From Hordeum vulgare subsp. vulgare (lineage: Eukaryota > Streptophyta > Magnoliopsida > Poales > Poaceae), in contig NC_058523.1 in the NCBI RefSeq assembly GCF_904849725.1, forward strand, positions 171,908,689 to 171,972,688: a stretch of DNA of 64,000 bases, in the 5' to 3' direction. A model generated the notes under the pieces. It saw only the letters and a list, made by a program, of their open reading frames with translations, had not been told where the DNA came from and did not search any database. Below are positions 22,148 to 33,295 of the stretch, piece by piece; position 1 is the stretch's first letter, and each line of letters begins with the position of its first letter. Position numbers and translations under genes: made by a program.

Positions 22148-22490
22148 TATATAAAAGGCATGCAAAACATCCAAAGTTTGACAAGATAATAGCATGGAAC
22201 CATCAAAAATTATAGATATGTTGGAGACGTATCAAGTACCTTGGTCTTTTCCATAACTTTAAAATGAGCGCAATATCATTGAATCCGGAGTTTGTATGCC
22301 AAAGTTCTACATGTTTCTGTTTCCTCCTTTGGGTTGTCCTGTGTACCTCGAGTGGACGGGGTTTTGAGGTTGTGTGCATGGACCACTGTGTACAAGGGCT
22401 TGTACTGTGGGCACGGGGAATCAACCCTTGTGGGCACGGGGTGTCCATGAAGTGTCCATGGAGCGCCAACGACTAGTTTTGGAGGTTGGC

Positions 22491-22498
22491 TATAAAAG
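22491..22498 (+). promoter_or_regulatory. TATA box of SIRE-type LTR A1
   Basis: TATAAAAG in GGTTGGCTATAAAAGAGCCC. The matching position in LTR A2 (29650-29658) reads TTAAGAGAG, so the box is lost there. Confidence 0.65.
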
Positions 22499-23471
22499 AG
22501 CCCTTCCTCCCCACCGGTTTGGGATTTGTTAATACACTTTCTAAACATCATTTTGAGCATCATACCACCTCTCCAAACCACCTATATACCTTCTATGTGA
22601 AGGGGGTTTGTGGATGGAACTCAGAGTCATTTGTTGATTTCCTCCATTGTATTCCCTCCCATCAATCTTCTACTTTCGAGAGTGCACCTTGTGAGATTGA
22701 GAGAGTGAGTTGAGAATTTGTTGATTGTCCTTGCATTGCCTTTGTTGTATTGGTTTGACCTCCCCACATCAATTTATTAGAGTGAGATCCCGCAGGTTTA
22801 TTACTCTTGGAGTATTCCGCCTCCTAGATGATTTGGTGATATGTTGAGAAGTTTGTCAAGAGGCCTAGGTGGCCATGGTTCCCCCGGAAGCTTCCCTCTA
22901 TGGTGTGCACCGGGGAAGGGTGTGAATTGGCCTAGGTGGTCAAGTTCCTATGGAATGTTCCATGTTTGTGGTGTGCTCCTAAGAAGTTTTAAGGGTGTGG
23001 TGGTCGCCTTTTAGACCAACCCCGAGTGAATTGAGGCTCATCCTCTAGGGGTGACTCGAAATGAGAATACGGTAAGCCACTTGGTGTCGCTCTGGAGCTT
23101 TGGCTTCGGCACCGCTCCAACAGAGATTAGCACTCTCAGGAGTGTGAACTTTGGGATAAATCTGCATCCCAACTCACTTATGGTTATCTCATTCCCACAC
23201 CTTTTACTTTCTGTAATTCGTACTTGCTCATATTGATATATCTTGTTCTTGTTAGAGTTGCTTTGTTGCTCCTACATTTCCATATGTTGTGATATAGTGT
23301 GTTCTTGATTGTTTCTTTAATTCCCTATGTTGTTTAGCATAGGTTGTTGGTGCACTTAGTCGAGCCTAGCATATTTGGGATTTTTGCTTGAAAAGTATCC
23401 GTTTAATTTGATTTTGCATTAGGATAAAGCCAAATCTGTAAAAGTTTCATAACACCTATTCACCCCCCAAT

Positions 23472-23482
23472 TGGTATCACAC
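23472..23482 (+). other. Primer binding site (tRNA-Met type) of SIRE-type element A1
   Basis: TTGGTATCACACC right after the LTR end. It matches the usual TGGTATCAGAGC start and then diverges. Confidence 0.7.
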
Positions 23483-23525
23483 CTTCGGTCTCTCCTTGGA
23501 AGGCTTCACCGCCCAGAGAGTAAAG

Positions 23526-25240
23526 ATGTCCACTAGTGGTATAGTGCATGATGACACTTTTGTGACGACATGAAAAATTTGTGGAAAATTTGTATGCTTT
23601 GTCATTTTCGGACCATGAGTCCAAATTTTGTGCAATTGTTCTTGTAGGGGCTTCTTCATGGAAGGATGATTTTTTTCCTACTAGTGAGGAAAGTGATGAC
23701 ATGCTTTCTGGGTATGGTGCTAAGAATGTCGTAATCCGGTCTATATCCCTCGAAGTGTTTGAGTCAATCATGACTTTTGTGACGACTCATGAGATATGGG
23801 CCAAACTTGAAGAAGTATATGGTGGGTCTTATCTCGATGAGGTTCATCATCTTGTGGGTGAGTCAATTGAGGAGTTCTCCGTATCTTTAAATCATGAAGA
23901 ACTCCATATTGCTTCTTCCTCCGTGCGCTTGGACATTTGAACTTCTTCCACCTCACCGTCATATGGCATGTCCCAAGGTAATGACATGGTGGGTGGAAAT
24001 GTCATTTGTGATGATGATATTGTGCTCAACATTGATGATCTTTCATGCAAAAATTATGTTTTAGTTTATTTGGACTTAAACATATGTAGCAAAAACGTCA
24101 TACATTCTTGTGTTGATAGTCCGTGTATATCATTTAGATATTCCTTGAATATGTTTTGTGATGATAGTATTGATACTCCTTGTTGACATGATCTCTATGC
24201 TTTTATTTCCTCTAGTTGTTGTTTGACTAACTATGTAGAGGAAATAAGAGAAGTTAGTGCACACATCACTAATGGAGAAATTGCTAGAAGAAAAAAGAAG
24301 GAAATAACCATATTGGAGAGGAAATACTATGAGTTTCAATAGGATGGAGAATATCCTACTCTTCTTGATGAATAATTTTCCTCTCCAAAAGAATCATCAT
24401 CAACCTCCAATGTTCATATGTGCCTCACGACAAGAGGTATTACCAATATATCATCTATCTTAGTAATGATAACGATGATAGTGATAATGAATGTGATAGG
24501 GATATGCGTTAAATAATATATGATATTGGAAATTCTCTTCATGGCATAAATAAGAACACTTAGGTGATTTTTAAATATCTTATTACTCATTTTGGAAAGT
24601 GTAATGATTTACTTCACAAATAGCAAGAACACAATGAAAACCTTGATTGTAACCTTCTTGATGCTCTACAAACACATAGAGACTTAGTATCTTCCAAAGA
24701 AGACATTACAGTTGCTCAAGATCAAATTAAAGAGGATTTTCAGCACCTTGACCTTGGGTACAATAATTTCAAAGGAGAGATCACCAAACTCTCAAAGTCT
24801 CATGAGGAACATCAAGATACTCATGTGAAGTCTCTAGTTTCTACTAGCTCCTCTCATGTTGTAAATAATGCTTGTGCTACTAACTCTATTTAGGCATCTA
24901 TCATGAAGGAGAATGTTGAGCTAAGAGCTCAACTTGCTTTGGTAACTAACAATTATGGAAAATTCAAAGGAAGTCATCAAAAGCTCTCGGGCTCTCATGA
25001 TGACCTTCTAATCTCCCATGAAAGGCTAAAGTTATCTCATGAGTCCATTGTGACTAAGGTAACATCTTGTGAGCCTCATGTGGACATTAGCATTATTTCT
25101 AATCAAAATGCTTTATTAACACGTGCTAGTCCTAGTGCTTCATCTAGACATATTATTGCCAATACTTGTGATGAATTGGTTTCCATGCCTTGTTGCTCTA
25201 ACAATGAAGCTTGTACTTCCTCTAGTACCAATGACATGAA
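23526..25240 (+). pseudogene. SIRE-type copia gag, broken, 3' end lost
   Basis: Starts near ATG 23526, 44 bases after the primer site. Frames change and stops accumulate through 25240. Recognisable parts are a copia-type gag segment (TTHEIWAKLEEVYGGS, about 23785-23832), an Asp-rich segment (23995-24040), and a coiled-coil region at 24903-25090 (KENVELRAQLALV, SHDDLLISHERLKLSHES) followed by CDELVSMPCCSNNEACTSSS. This long Gag with a Ser/His-repeating coiled coil is typical of SIRE-type elements. The frame runs into a minus-strand segment near 25240, so the zinc knuckle and all of pol are absent. Confidence 0.7.
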
Positions 25241-25245
25241 TAGTT

Positions 25246-25598
25246 CTCTTCCTGGCTCTCTTCACACCTGGCTTCTTAGGAGGTAACTCAAGGGTAAGTG
25301 TCATCCCTTGCCTTGCAGACTCTAGAGTTCTCATGCGAGAAGGTTTAGAATAATCCTTCCTGATAATCTTCTTGGCAGTAGACTTCTCCTTCTGCTTTTG
25401 TGGAGCAGACTCTACACGAGCAAAATCAGAATCTTCCTCATCAGAATTCAGCTTCCTCCTAGTCCTTGTGGCAACCTTGGGCAAGCTATTGGATCTGGGA
25501 GTGCATGGATCAGAAGGGGTCCTCTTAGGACTAGTGCGTGAATTAGACTCAGCGTGGGGCTCATTGAAGTTGTTCTGACTGCCATCGGAACCTGACAT
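25246..25598 (-). pseudogene. Fragment of a SIRE-type accessory ORF (N-terminal part)
   Basis: A minus-strand frame from ATG 25598 (MSGSDGSQNNF) is rich in Ser, Pro, Arg and Lys, with basic clusters (RTRRKLNSDEEDSD, QKQKEKSTAKK). It is open to about 25246, where it meets plus-strand gag. On the minus strand it follows a gag fragment and an untranslated stretch, the place where these elements carry their extra ORF. Assignment rests on position and composition. Confidence 0.5.
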
Positions 25599-26603
25599 CT
25601 TGCAAACCAAGTAGACAAGCTAACACGCAAACTGGCTGACCCTGTCAAAATATATGGAAGAGCTTGAAAATATAACCATCACAAAGTTGCAGAAGTTTGT
25701 CCGAATTTTGGGTTGGTTACACCGAGATTCACAAAGAGGTTTTAGAAGTAGCCCTAGTCAACATGGAACTCCGAGTGCTTCTCACACACAGGGATCGAGA
25801 AGTGGTTGTTCAAGTTTTGTGATGTAGCATGAATAGAACTTGAGACGAGAAAGCATAGATAGCTAGAGAAGGGTCCTAGGCATTCTTGTCCATCCAATTG
25901 GCAAAATATAAATCAAAGCCAAATAGCAACAATTGGATATCCACGAATGAGCAAAGATATGCACACCAACATGCTCAGACAATAAGAAGTCAAATGAAAT
26001 CATGATGAACATGCACAAACATCCTAGCATCTATCAAGCAATTTGGCGATGATGAAATCATCTATATATGAGTATATTGACTTAGGAGTCAAGTAAGAAT
26101 ACTTGATCATAGGTCATACTCATCGATTAAGCACAAGTGGGGTTACCACTTTTACATAATGCATTAATGTGTTCCCATCATTTAGGAGACGCTTGTACTC
26201 AAGTCTTAGAGTAAAGCTCCCCCTAGATGTGACATCCCCCCCAGCAGGGATCAGCTAACCTTGGGTTTTGTCGTAGAATACTACAAGTAGGTGAAGTAGT
26301 GGTGGATGCTCATTGTTGATGTATTTCATATTGAGTTGGGAGCAATCCTTGTTGTTTCTTACTCTTCTCACCTACATGGGTTAGTCCCAAAAAAAAGGAC
26401 AAACACAAAGATATCTATGGACATGGAGTGAAATACATGGAAGGTGATGTCCAAAGATGCATTAGTTACCATGTCCCATGGTCACCTTTGAGGGAATGTG
26501 TGACTTCTTGAACTAATGCATATGGTTGAGGTTGATTGCATGTAGTTCTTGTCAAAATGAATAAGTGTGAATTTCATTGGCGGAGTCACCCCTCAAGAAC
26601 TTT
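25599..26603 (-). other. Untranslated segment between SIRE-type gag and accessory ORF fragments
   Basis: No gene. On the minus strand it runs from the gag stop toward the accessory ORF, so pol is missing between them. Contains a run of seven C at 26234-26240 and the purine-rich minus-strand sequence CATCTAGGGGGAGC. Confidence 0.5.
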
Positions 26604-27330
26604 CTAGTTCTTCCTCTTGGGAACACACATCACCTTGATGGGGATCCTTGGAGTTGTGGTAGCACTAGATGAGGTAGTGATAAAAGTGTCCTTGGGAACC
26701 CACTCAACCTTGGCTTGGGGTTCTTCTTTAAATGAATCAATGTCCTCTTGACGCTTTCCCTCACCCTTGTGGTCTTGTGGTCGAAGGCCATCTTGTGAGC
26801 TTGTTCCCTTGGGAGGAGTAGGATCATACTTCTCGTCTTGAGGAACAAACTTGGGAATGGGATATGGACCTTCTTCCCAAACAACTACGTTGTCATTGAA
26901 GTGGCCAACACCTTGCTTCTTCCGATGTCATCCTTGCTTGCGCACAAGTTCCTCAAATTGCTTACTTCCGACAAGACTCTTGAAAACACCTCTCTTTATA
27001 ATGCCTTTCAATAAATCATTTTCTTGCTCTAGTGTAACTTGGCTTAGAGAATTATTAGTGGAATCAAGAGAGCTGCTAGCAACAATATCATTAGATTTAT
27101 CTTTAGCATTCTTGTTACTAGATGAAGAAACTTTCTTGCCTTTGTTACTAGTGTTCTTAGGTTTAACTTGTGGAACAAAAGTAGACAAGAGTAATTGTTT
27201 GGCTAGATAAGAGGAACTCTTATTTCGAAGATCATCATTGATTCCTTTTGTAACTCATGCTATTGCTCCAAAATTAGCTTCTCTGAGCGTAGCTTCTCAT
27301 GAGCTCTTGTAAGCTCTCTATGATCTTCTA
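26604..27330 (-). pseudogene. SIRE-type copia gag, C-terminal part
   Basis: The minus-strand frame contains HRELTRAHEKLRSEKLILEQ, a Ser/Asn/Lys-rich segment, then ENDLLKGIIKRGVFKSLVGS and KQFEELVRKQG. It ends in a Pro/Lys/Asp-rich tail at TAG 26606-26604. Stops and frameshifts are present (e.g. after RKQG near 26926). The opposite orientation to the gag at 23526-25240 means the two belong to different copies or to a rearranged one. The N-terminal part is missing; LTR-like sequence precedes it beyond the solo LTR. Confidence 0.72.
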
Positions 27331-27444
27331 ATAGTATTGGATTTCCGATGGAATCAAAAGTGATTTATCACAAAGTGTAAAATGAAGAGTCTTCTTGCTT
27401 GAAGCTTTAACCCGTCCTATTCTGTCCTTGCATCAAAGGGGCAT

Positions 27445-29180
27445 TGATACTTCTCAAACGTATCTATAATTTTTGATGGTTTGATGCTTTTATCTTGTCA
27501 TCTTTGGATGTTTTATGTACCTTTATCTTTTTGGGACTAACTTATTAATTCATTGTCAAGTGCCAGTTCCTGTTTTTTCTATGTTTTTGGCTCTTTTCAG
27601 ATCTGATTTCGGAACGGAGTCCAAACGGAACTAAATCCCCGAATTAAATTTTTCCCAAACGGAAGAAGATCAGCGGGCTTGTGGGCCAATCCAGGAGGGC
27701 TATAAGGAGCCCACAAGCCCCCCATCCGCCACCAGGGGCGGCGGATGGCAGGCTTGTTGCCTCCCTGGCGCCCCCTGACCTAACTCCTTCGCCTATATAT
27801 TCCCTAAAATATATAAAAAAATCATGGGATCCACGAAAATACTCTTCCACCACTGCAAGCTTCCGTTTCCACGAGATCTCATCTGGACACCCTTCCCGGT
27901 GCCCTGCCGGAGGGGACTTTGGAGTTGGAGGGCTTCTAAATCAACATCATCGCCCCTCCAATGACTCGTGAGTAGTTCACTTCAGACCTACGTGTCCGTA
28001 GTTAGTAGCTAGATGGCTTCTTCTCTCTCTTGGATCTTCAATACAAAGTTCTCCATGCTCTTCATGGAGATCTATCTGGCTTCTAAATCAACATCATCGT
28101 CCCTCCAATGACTCGTGAGTAGTTCACTTCAGACCTACGTGTCCGTAGTTAGTAGCTAGATGGCTTCTTCTCTCTCTTGGATCTTCAATACAAAGTTCTC
28201 CATGCTCTTCATGGAGATCTATCTCATGTAATCCTCTTTGGTGGTGTGTTTGTCGAGATCCGATGAATTGTGGATTTGTTATCAGATTATCTATGATATA
28301 TATTTAAGTCTTTGCTGATTTATTATATGCATGATTTGATATCCTTGTAAGTTTCTCTGAGTCTTGGGTTTTGTTTGGCAATGGGAGAAGTGCTTGGTTT
28401 TGAGTTCTTACCGTGTGGTGACCTTTCCCAGTGATAGTAGGGGCAGCAAGGCACACATCGTGTAGTTGCCGTCAAGGGTAACAAGGTGGGCTTGGTCATA
28501 GATATGAGATTGTCCATCTACATCATGTCATCTTGCTTAAGGCGTTACTCTGTTCTTTCACACTTAATACACTAGATGCATGTTGGATAGCGGTCGAGGT
28601 GTGGAGTAATAGTAGTAGATGCAGAAAGTATCGGTCTACTTGTTTTGGACGTGATGCCTATAGATATAATCATTGCCATACATGATGTCACGACTTTGCG
28701 CGGTTCTATGAATTGCTCGACAGTAATTTGTTCACCCACCGTCTACTTGCTTTCATGAGAGAAGCCACTAGTAGACACTACGGCCCCGGGGTCTATTCAC
28801 ACCTATCGTTTCAACTTTTGCTTTTACTTTGCTTTGTTACTTTGTTGCTTTCAGTTCTCACTTGGCGAACAATCTATAAGGGATTGACAACCCCTTCATA
28901 GCGTTGGGAGCAAGCTTTTTGTGTTTGTGCAGGCACTTGTGATACTCCTTCACTGGATCGATAACTTGGTTCTCAAACTGAGGGAAATACTTAGCACCGC
29001 TGCGCTACATCACCCTTTCCGCTTCGAGGGAACACCAACGCAAGGCTCCAAGGCCACGGGGGAAATACTTTACATATTTGCCTAGGAAGTCCCTTAAGGC
29101 GTAGCCGTAGCAGAAGGATTCCTGGTGCCGTCAACACGCCTATTTATGGCGCCATTGGAAGGTCTTTTGTTGTAGTAGCA
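27445..29180 (+). mobile_element. Solo LTR of an Athila-type gypsy element
   Basis: Starts TGATACTTCTCAAACG and ends TTGTTGTAGTAGCA, flanked by a perfect 5-bp target duplication GGCAT (27440-27444 and 29181-29185). There is no internal domain. It aligns along its length with the LTR at 19951-22234 (reverse). It arose by recombination between two LTRs of a full element. TATATATT at 27794-27801 is a likely TATA box. Confidence 0.93.
27931..28224. repeat. 147-bp tandem duplication within the solo LTR
   Basis: Copies 27931-28077 and 28078-28224 start GGCTTCTAAATCAACATCAT and end GAGATCTATCT. I see one difference (CGCCCC versus CGTCCC). The related LTR at 19951-22234 has a single copy at this place. 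Confidence 0.93.
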
Positions 29181-29185
29181 GGCAT

Positions 29186-29314
29186 CTCCACACAATCCTA
29201 TAGAAAAACAATCTTTGAACTTTTCTAAAATGTACTTTGATAAATTCATTACTCCAATGATGCATATGTTGTGATTAATTACCAAAACCACCTTAGAGAG
29301 CAATTGTGTTTTCA
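29186..29314 (-). repeat. Start of a SIRE-type LTR, minus orientation, truncated
   Basis: On the minus strand it reads TGAAAACACAATTGC then GGTGGTTTTGGTAATTAATC. This aligns with the LTR start at 16941 (GTGTGGTTTTGATAATCAG) and on the minus strand at 34051. It continues, across the solo LTR, into about 100 bases left of 27440 and then gag, so most of the LTR is deleted. Confidence 0.55.
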
Positions 29315-29335
29315 TGCTTGAATACGTCACATGTT

Positions 29336-30629
29336 GAGAGCTGAAACCTTTGAATTATTTTCATCATTTTGTATTGTTTATATTGGGTGGTTCTCTATGC
29401 GAGAACCTTGGCATTTTCGATAGCTTTAAGACGATCCCAGGATCATCAGATTCAGAGTTCGTATGCCAAAGTAGTGCATGTTTCCGTTTCCTTCTTTGGG
29501 CTATCCTCGGTACCTCGTGTGCATGGGATTTTGAGGCCGTCTGCACTCGTGCCACGTGCACACGGGCTTGTACCATGCGCATAGGACCCCATGGGCATAG
29601 AGTGTCTAGGAAGTGTCTGTTGGAGCCGCAACTGCTAGTTTTGGAGGTTCGCTTAAGAGAGCCCTTCCATCTCATTGGTTTGGGAGTTGTTCATAGACTT
29701 TCTAAACATCATTTTGAGCATCATACAACCTCTCAAAAAACCCCTATATCCCCTCTATGTGAAGGAGGATTTGTGGATGAATCTTGGAGTCATCTGTTGA
29801 TTTCCTCCATTGCATCACGTCTCTTCAATCTCTTACTTTTGAGAGCGTGAGTTTAGCATTTGTTGCCTGACCTTCCATTGCATTTGTTGCATTGGTTTGA
29901 GCTCCCCGCATCGAATTGTTCGAGTGAGATCCCGCAAGTTTATTACTCTTGGAGGCTCCTGCCTCCTAAATGGTTTGGTGATATACTAAGAAGTTTGTGA
30001 AGAGGCCTAGGTGCCCAAGGTTCCCCCAAAGCTTTCTTTTGCGATGTCCTCCGAGGAGTGGTGTGAAGTGGCCTAGGTCGTCAAGTTTCTCCAAAAGCTT
30101 CTGTGTTGTAGTGTGCTTCAAAGAAATTGTAAAGGTGTCATTGTCGCCTTAAAGACCAACCCCGAGTCAATCGAGGCTCATCCATTGGGGTGACTCAAAA
30201 GTAAGAATACAGTGAGCCACTGGGTGGCGTTCCGGAGTTTTCGCTTCGGCACCGCTCCAACGGAGATTAGCACTTTCAAGAGTGTGAACTTCGGGCTAAC
30301 TACGTCCCGACTCACTTGTGGTTATGTGATTCCCACACCTTTTAGTTTCCACAATTTATACTCGCTCATATTGATATATCTTGTGCTTGTTAGAATAGCT
30401 TAGTTGCTCCAACGTCACCATCTTGTGTTATATTTTGTGCTTGATAGTTTCTTTAAGTGCCTATATTGTTGAGCATATGTTATTGGTGTACTTTGTTGAG
30501 CCTAGCATATTTAGGATTTTTTCTTGAAAAGTATGAGTTTAGTTTAATTCCACATTAGGCTAAAGCCAAATCCGTATAAAATTCAAAATGCCTATTCACA
30601 CCCCTCTAGTCGTCATCTCTGTCCTTTCA
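29336..30629 (+). repeat. SIRE-type LTR A2 (3' part)
   Basis: Aligns with 18470-18545 plus 22235-23468 of LTR A1 (for example CATCATTTTGAGCATCATAC and GAGATTAGCACT). It retains the LTR end CCCCTCTAGTCGTCATC...CTTTCA that A1 lacks. The left part is missing: a minus-strand fragment abuts it near 29315. The TATA box is destroyed. Confidence 0.72.
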
Positions 30630-31241
30630 GTTGCGCGTTACTAACATCACAAGTGTGGGGGTTGGAACCGGTAGCTCCATCTCGACTTTACCACTGACGT
30701 GCGCGTATTACCTGGACTGTCGATACAAGGTAGAGGCACGCCGGCGGCAGAGAGGTGGGGACGCACCGGCGAGCGAGAGTTAGAGGCGCACCGGCAAACA
30801 TGAGAAGGTGGGGGCAGGACGTTGGAGGCAGGGCAACGCCAGCAGCGGGGCATGAGATAGGGAGGGGCGGCACCGCGATCCAGGGAGGAGGTGTGGGCGG
30901 GCGGCACGGGATCCGGGGATGAGGTGTGGGCGGGCAGCGCCGGGCATGGGGAGAAAGTGGGATGTAGGATGGGTCGGAAGGCTCGGGTGGATCGTATGTG
31001 TGGTTTTTTATCTATTACCGGTTTGGGTTGACCGTCTGCTGCGGAAAAACAGATGCGCGTCTATGGAGGGAGCTATAGTAACATAATAATATTCTATTAC
31101 TAGTAATAGAATAGTCCTATCCTACACACACACGCGCACACACACACATACACTTTTTTGTGATTGAAATGCATGACCTTGTCCCTAAAATAATACACAC
31201 ATGATTTGATCAGGTGGCATTATTTGCATGATAAATTAGTA
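30630..31241. other. Unclassified GC-rich interval, no gene supported
   Basis: 30690-30960 is GC-rich with repeated GGAGGTGTGGGCGGGC-like and GCACCGGC units. Frames on the minus strand look like composition artefacts. A (CA)n microsatellite lies at 31124-31153. No transposon terminus recognised. Confidence 0.4.
31124..31153. repeat. (CA)n microsatellite
   Basis: ACACACACACGCGCACACAC and onward, with one CGCG interruption. Confidence 0.85.
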
Positions 31242-31402
31242 ATCCCTATGTTCCTAAATATTAGTCTTTTAAGAGATTTTCACTAGGTGACTACATACAA
31301 AGCAAAAGGAGTGAATCTACACTCTAGAGTATGTTTATATACATCTGTATGTAATCCTCTAGTAGAATCTCAAGAAAGACTTATATTTAGGAACGAAGGG
31401 AG
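31242..31402. mobile_element. Stowaway-type MITE, diverged
   Basis: TIRs ATCCCTATGTTCCTAAATA...TTTAGGAACGAAGGGAG with TA at 31240-31241 and 31403-31404. The interior (CACTAG, GACTACATAC, GTGAATCTACACTCTA) matches the MITE at 20935-21094. Confidence 0.92.
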
Positions 31403-32551
31403 TAGAAAATTATAGCTTATGAATACATGCATGCCTTGTTGATGCCATAACAACGGATCGATGTTAGGAAACTGACCCCACCTGGGTCTTTCCTGTTTGC
31501 CACAGGACGACTATATACAACGCCTATTCTATTCGCAGATATTGAATAAGAGAAAGTGAAGAGCCATATTCTACATCTTGTGTATTTTGTGTCTCCCTTA
31601 TACATTTTACATATAATAATCATGGGTCACACCATAGTCTCAACATGTTATTCGCACGAAGTTCTGCCAAGACGCGGGGCGATCACGAGGGGACTTTGAC
31701 AAGGAAACCTATGAAGACAAACCTCTCTTGGTTGGAGATCATCTACAATAGACACACGATCTACATGACAATAAAACAATTTGAATTGAACTTCCAGTTT
31801 TCTTTTGTTCTTTCGGTATTCTTTTTTTGTACTTTTGTTTCTCCGCGAAGAAGTCGCCCTCTGTATGGATCTTCACTTACCGGTTTGATGAAATCTAGGT
31901 CTCTAGGAAGAAGACCATTTACAATCCAAACTGGATCGATTTAATCAGGGGTCGGCTCCAGGGGCGGAGATGCATTGGAGAAAAACTGGGCCTTGGGTCA
32001 CCCAACCCAACATAAAATAGGGAAGAGTGACTAGAAAATTGGGCCTGAAAAACAAGTGACACTATAGTTTCTTAGCTTGCCCCACCAAACAATAAGTCGG
32101 AAGATCCACCACTAGGTGGCTCCATGTAGCTTCAGCAATGGATGCGTCATCACTACGACAAAGGCAGTGTGGTGGTTGTCCGTGGTGACTGGTAGGAGTG
32201 AATTGGTCATCCTCGCCTCAATCTTGTCGCTTGAGGTGGACTCCTCTAGCCGAGGTGACGACCCGAGTTGCAGATGGTGGTGGCCTTCAGCTTGGAAAGG
32301 GGGCATGCAGTAGATCAAGAGAGCTTCACAACTGTGTGTTGGCTACGACGCATCACATGCATAGCAGGGTTCATCAAGCACACGGTTGAATGACCAAGCA
32401 TGGAAGACTCGAGATTCAATGTCAATAGAAAAATCTACCAAATGAGTTTCGTGGCTCCTCAATGACTATGGTGGTTACATGAGGGACGGTGGCCCACCCT
32501 TTCGGTAGCGCCACTACTTCCTCTCGTTACAGCCGGAGGTGGCGGGTAAAA
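31403..32551. other. Unclassified interval, possible short LTR at its start
   Basis: No gene supported. 31462-31622 begins TGTTAGGAAACTGACC, has a TATA-like CTATATACAA and a polyadenylation-like GAATAAGAG, and ends AATAATCA, which would fit a ~160-bp LTR. There is no matching flanking duplication or partner copy. The remainder (31623-32551) contains no element end I recognise. Confidence 0.35.
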
Positions 32552-33245
32552 TGATCTATATGGATGACTAGAGGGGGGCGAAAAGGCAACTAACAATTTT
32601 TAATCAAACTAAGTTTTAGCAACAAATAGGTTGTCTAGATATGCAACTAAGTGAGAAACCTATAAGATGCTAGCAACAAGAATAACAAGTAAATAACTAA
32701 TACAAGTAAAGGTAAGAAGTAACCACAAGTGGAACCGATGAAGATGAGGATGTGTTTCCGAAGTTCCTTCCCACAAGGGGAAGTACATCTCCATTAGAGC
32801 GGTGTGGAGGCACAATGCTCCCCAAGATGCCACTAAGGCCACCACATTCTGCTCACGTCTTCACACAATGCAACGTGTCGTGATTCCACTAGTGGTGCCC
32901 TTGAAGGCGGGTACCGAACCTTTACAAACAAGGTTGGGGCAATCTCCACAACTGAATTGGAGGCTCCCAACAATACCAAGAAGCTTCACCACAATGGAAT
33001 ATGGCTTCGAGGTGACCTTAACCGTCTAGGGTACTCAAACACCCAAGAGTAACAAGATCCGCGAGGGATTGGTGGGGGTAATCAAATTTCTCTTGGTGGA
33101 AGAGTAGATCAAGGCCCTCTCAAGCAAACCCTAGAGTATCAACAAGTTTTGTTGGCTAGGGAGAGAGATCAGGTGAGAATGGATCTTGGAACAACAATGG
33201 AGATTAGGGTTAGGAGAGGTAAAGTTCTCTAGGAAGAAGAACCCC

Positions 33246-33253
33246 TTTATATA
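33246..33253 (-). promoter_or_regulatory. TATA box of LTR B
   Basis: TATATAAA on the minus strand in CATTATATAAAGGGG, at the downstream edge of the palindrome array. Confidence 0.6.
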
Positions 33254-33295
33254 ATGGGGGAAAGAATCTAACTGTTATCCACTTGTTCTGCCCAC

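Larger units (their letters stand above)
18546..22234 (-). mobile_element. Non-autonomous Athila-type gypsy element with internal deletion
   Basis: Bounded by the 5-bp target duplication AGTAC (18541-18545 and 22235-22239) and by TG...CA ends. The 5' LTR is on the right (19951-22234) and starts, on the minus strand, TGATACGTCTCC. A tRNA-Asp primer site follows at 19921-19940. The internal region is only ~1.2 kb with one 237-codon ORF and no gag-pol. The 3' LTR is reduced to its last ~211 bases (18546-18756). The element therefore lost most of its 3' LTR and adjacent internal sequence, but both ends at the insertion site are preserved. Confidence 0.88.
19951..22234 (-). repeat. 5' LTR of the non-autonomous Athila-type element, carrying a MITE and a Helitron
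   Basis: On the minus strand it starts TGATACGTCTCCAACATATC and ends GCCATAGCA. Without the MITE and Helitron it is about 1.56 kb, and it aligns with the solo LTR at 27445-29180 in the opposite orientation. Both carry the GTTCCGTTTGGACTCCG-like and CTATAAAGGGGTTGTCAATC-like blocks. Confidence 0.87.
16941..23468 (+). repeat. SIRE-type copia LTR A1, split by an Athila-type insertion
   Basis: Starts AGGAAGGGCAT (TG replaced by AG), continues to 18545, is interrupted by the element at 18546-22234, and resumes at 22235 to end TTCACCCCCC at 23468. The part from ~18470 onward aligns with 29336-30629 (GGTTTGGGA, then TTTCTAAACATCATTTTGAG). The last ~25 bases of the LTR seen in the other copy (CTCTAGTCGTCATC...CTTTCA) are missing here. 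Without the insertion the LTR is about 2.8 kb. Several copies of CCCGTGCGCACGGG-like palindromes occur at 17236-17410 and 22345-22460. Confidence 0.75.

Noticed and set aside
30647..30907. 86-codon minus-strand ORF in the GC-rich interval
   Set aside because: Pro/Ser/Arg-rich by composition; overlapping shifted frame equally open; no motif.
31447..31940. GGATCGAT at 31457 region and at 31933 as a target duplication of an element
   Set aside because: The enclosed sequence does not end in CA or show any terminal repeat, so the match of seven to eight bases is probably chance.
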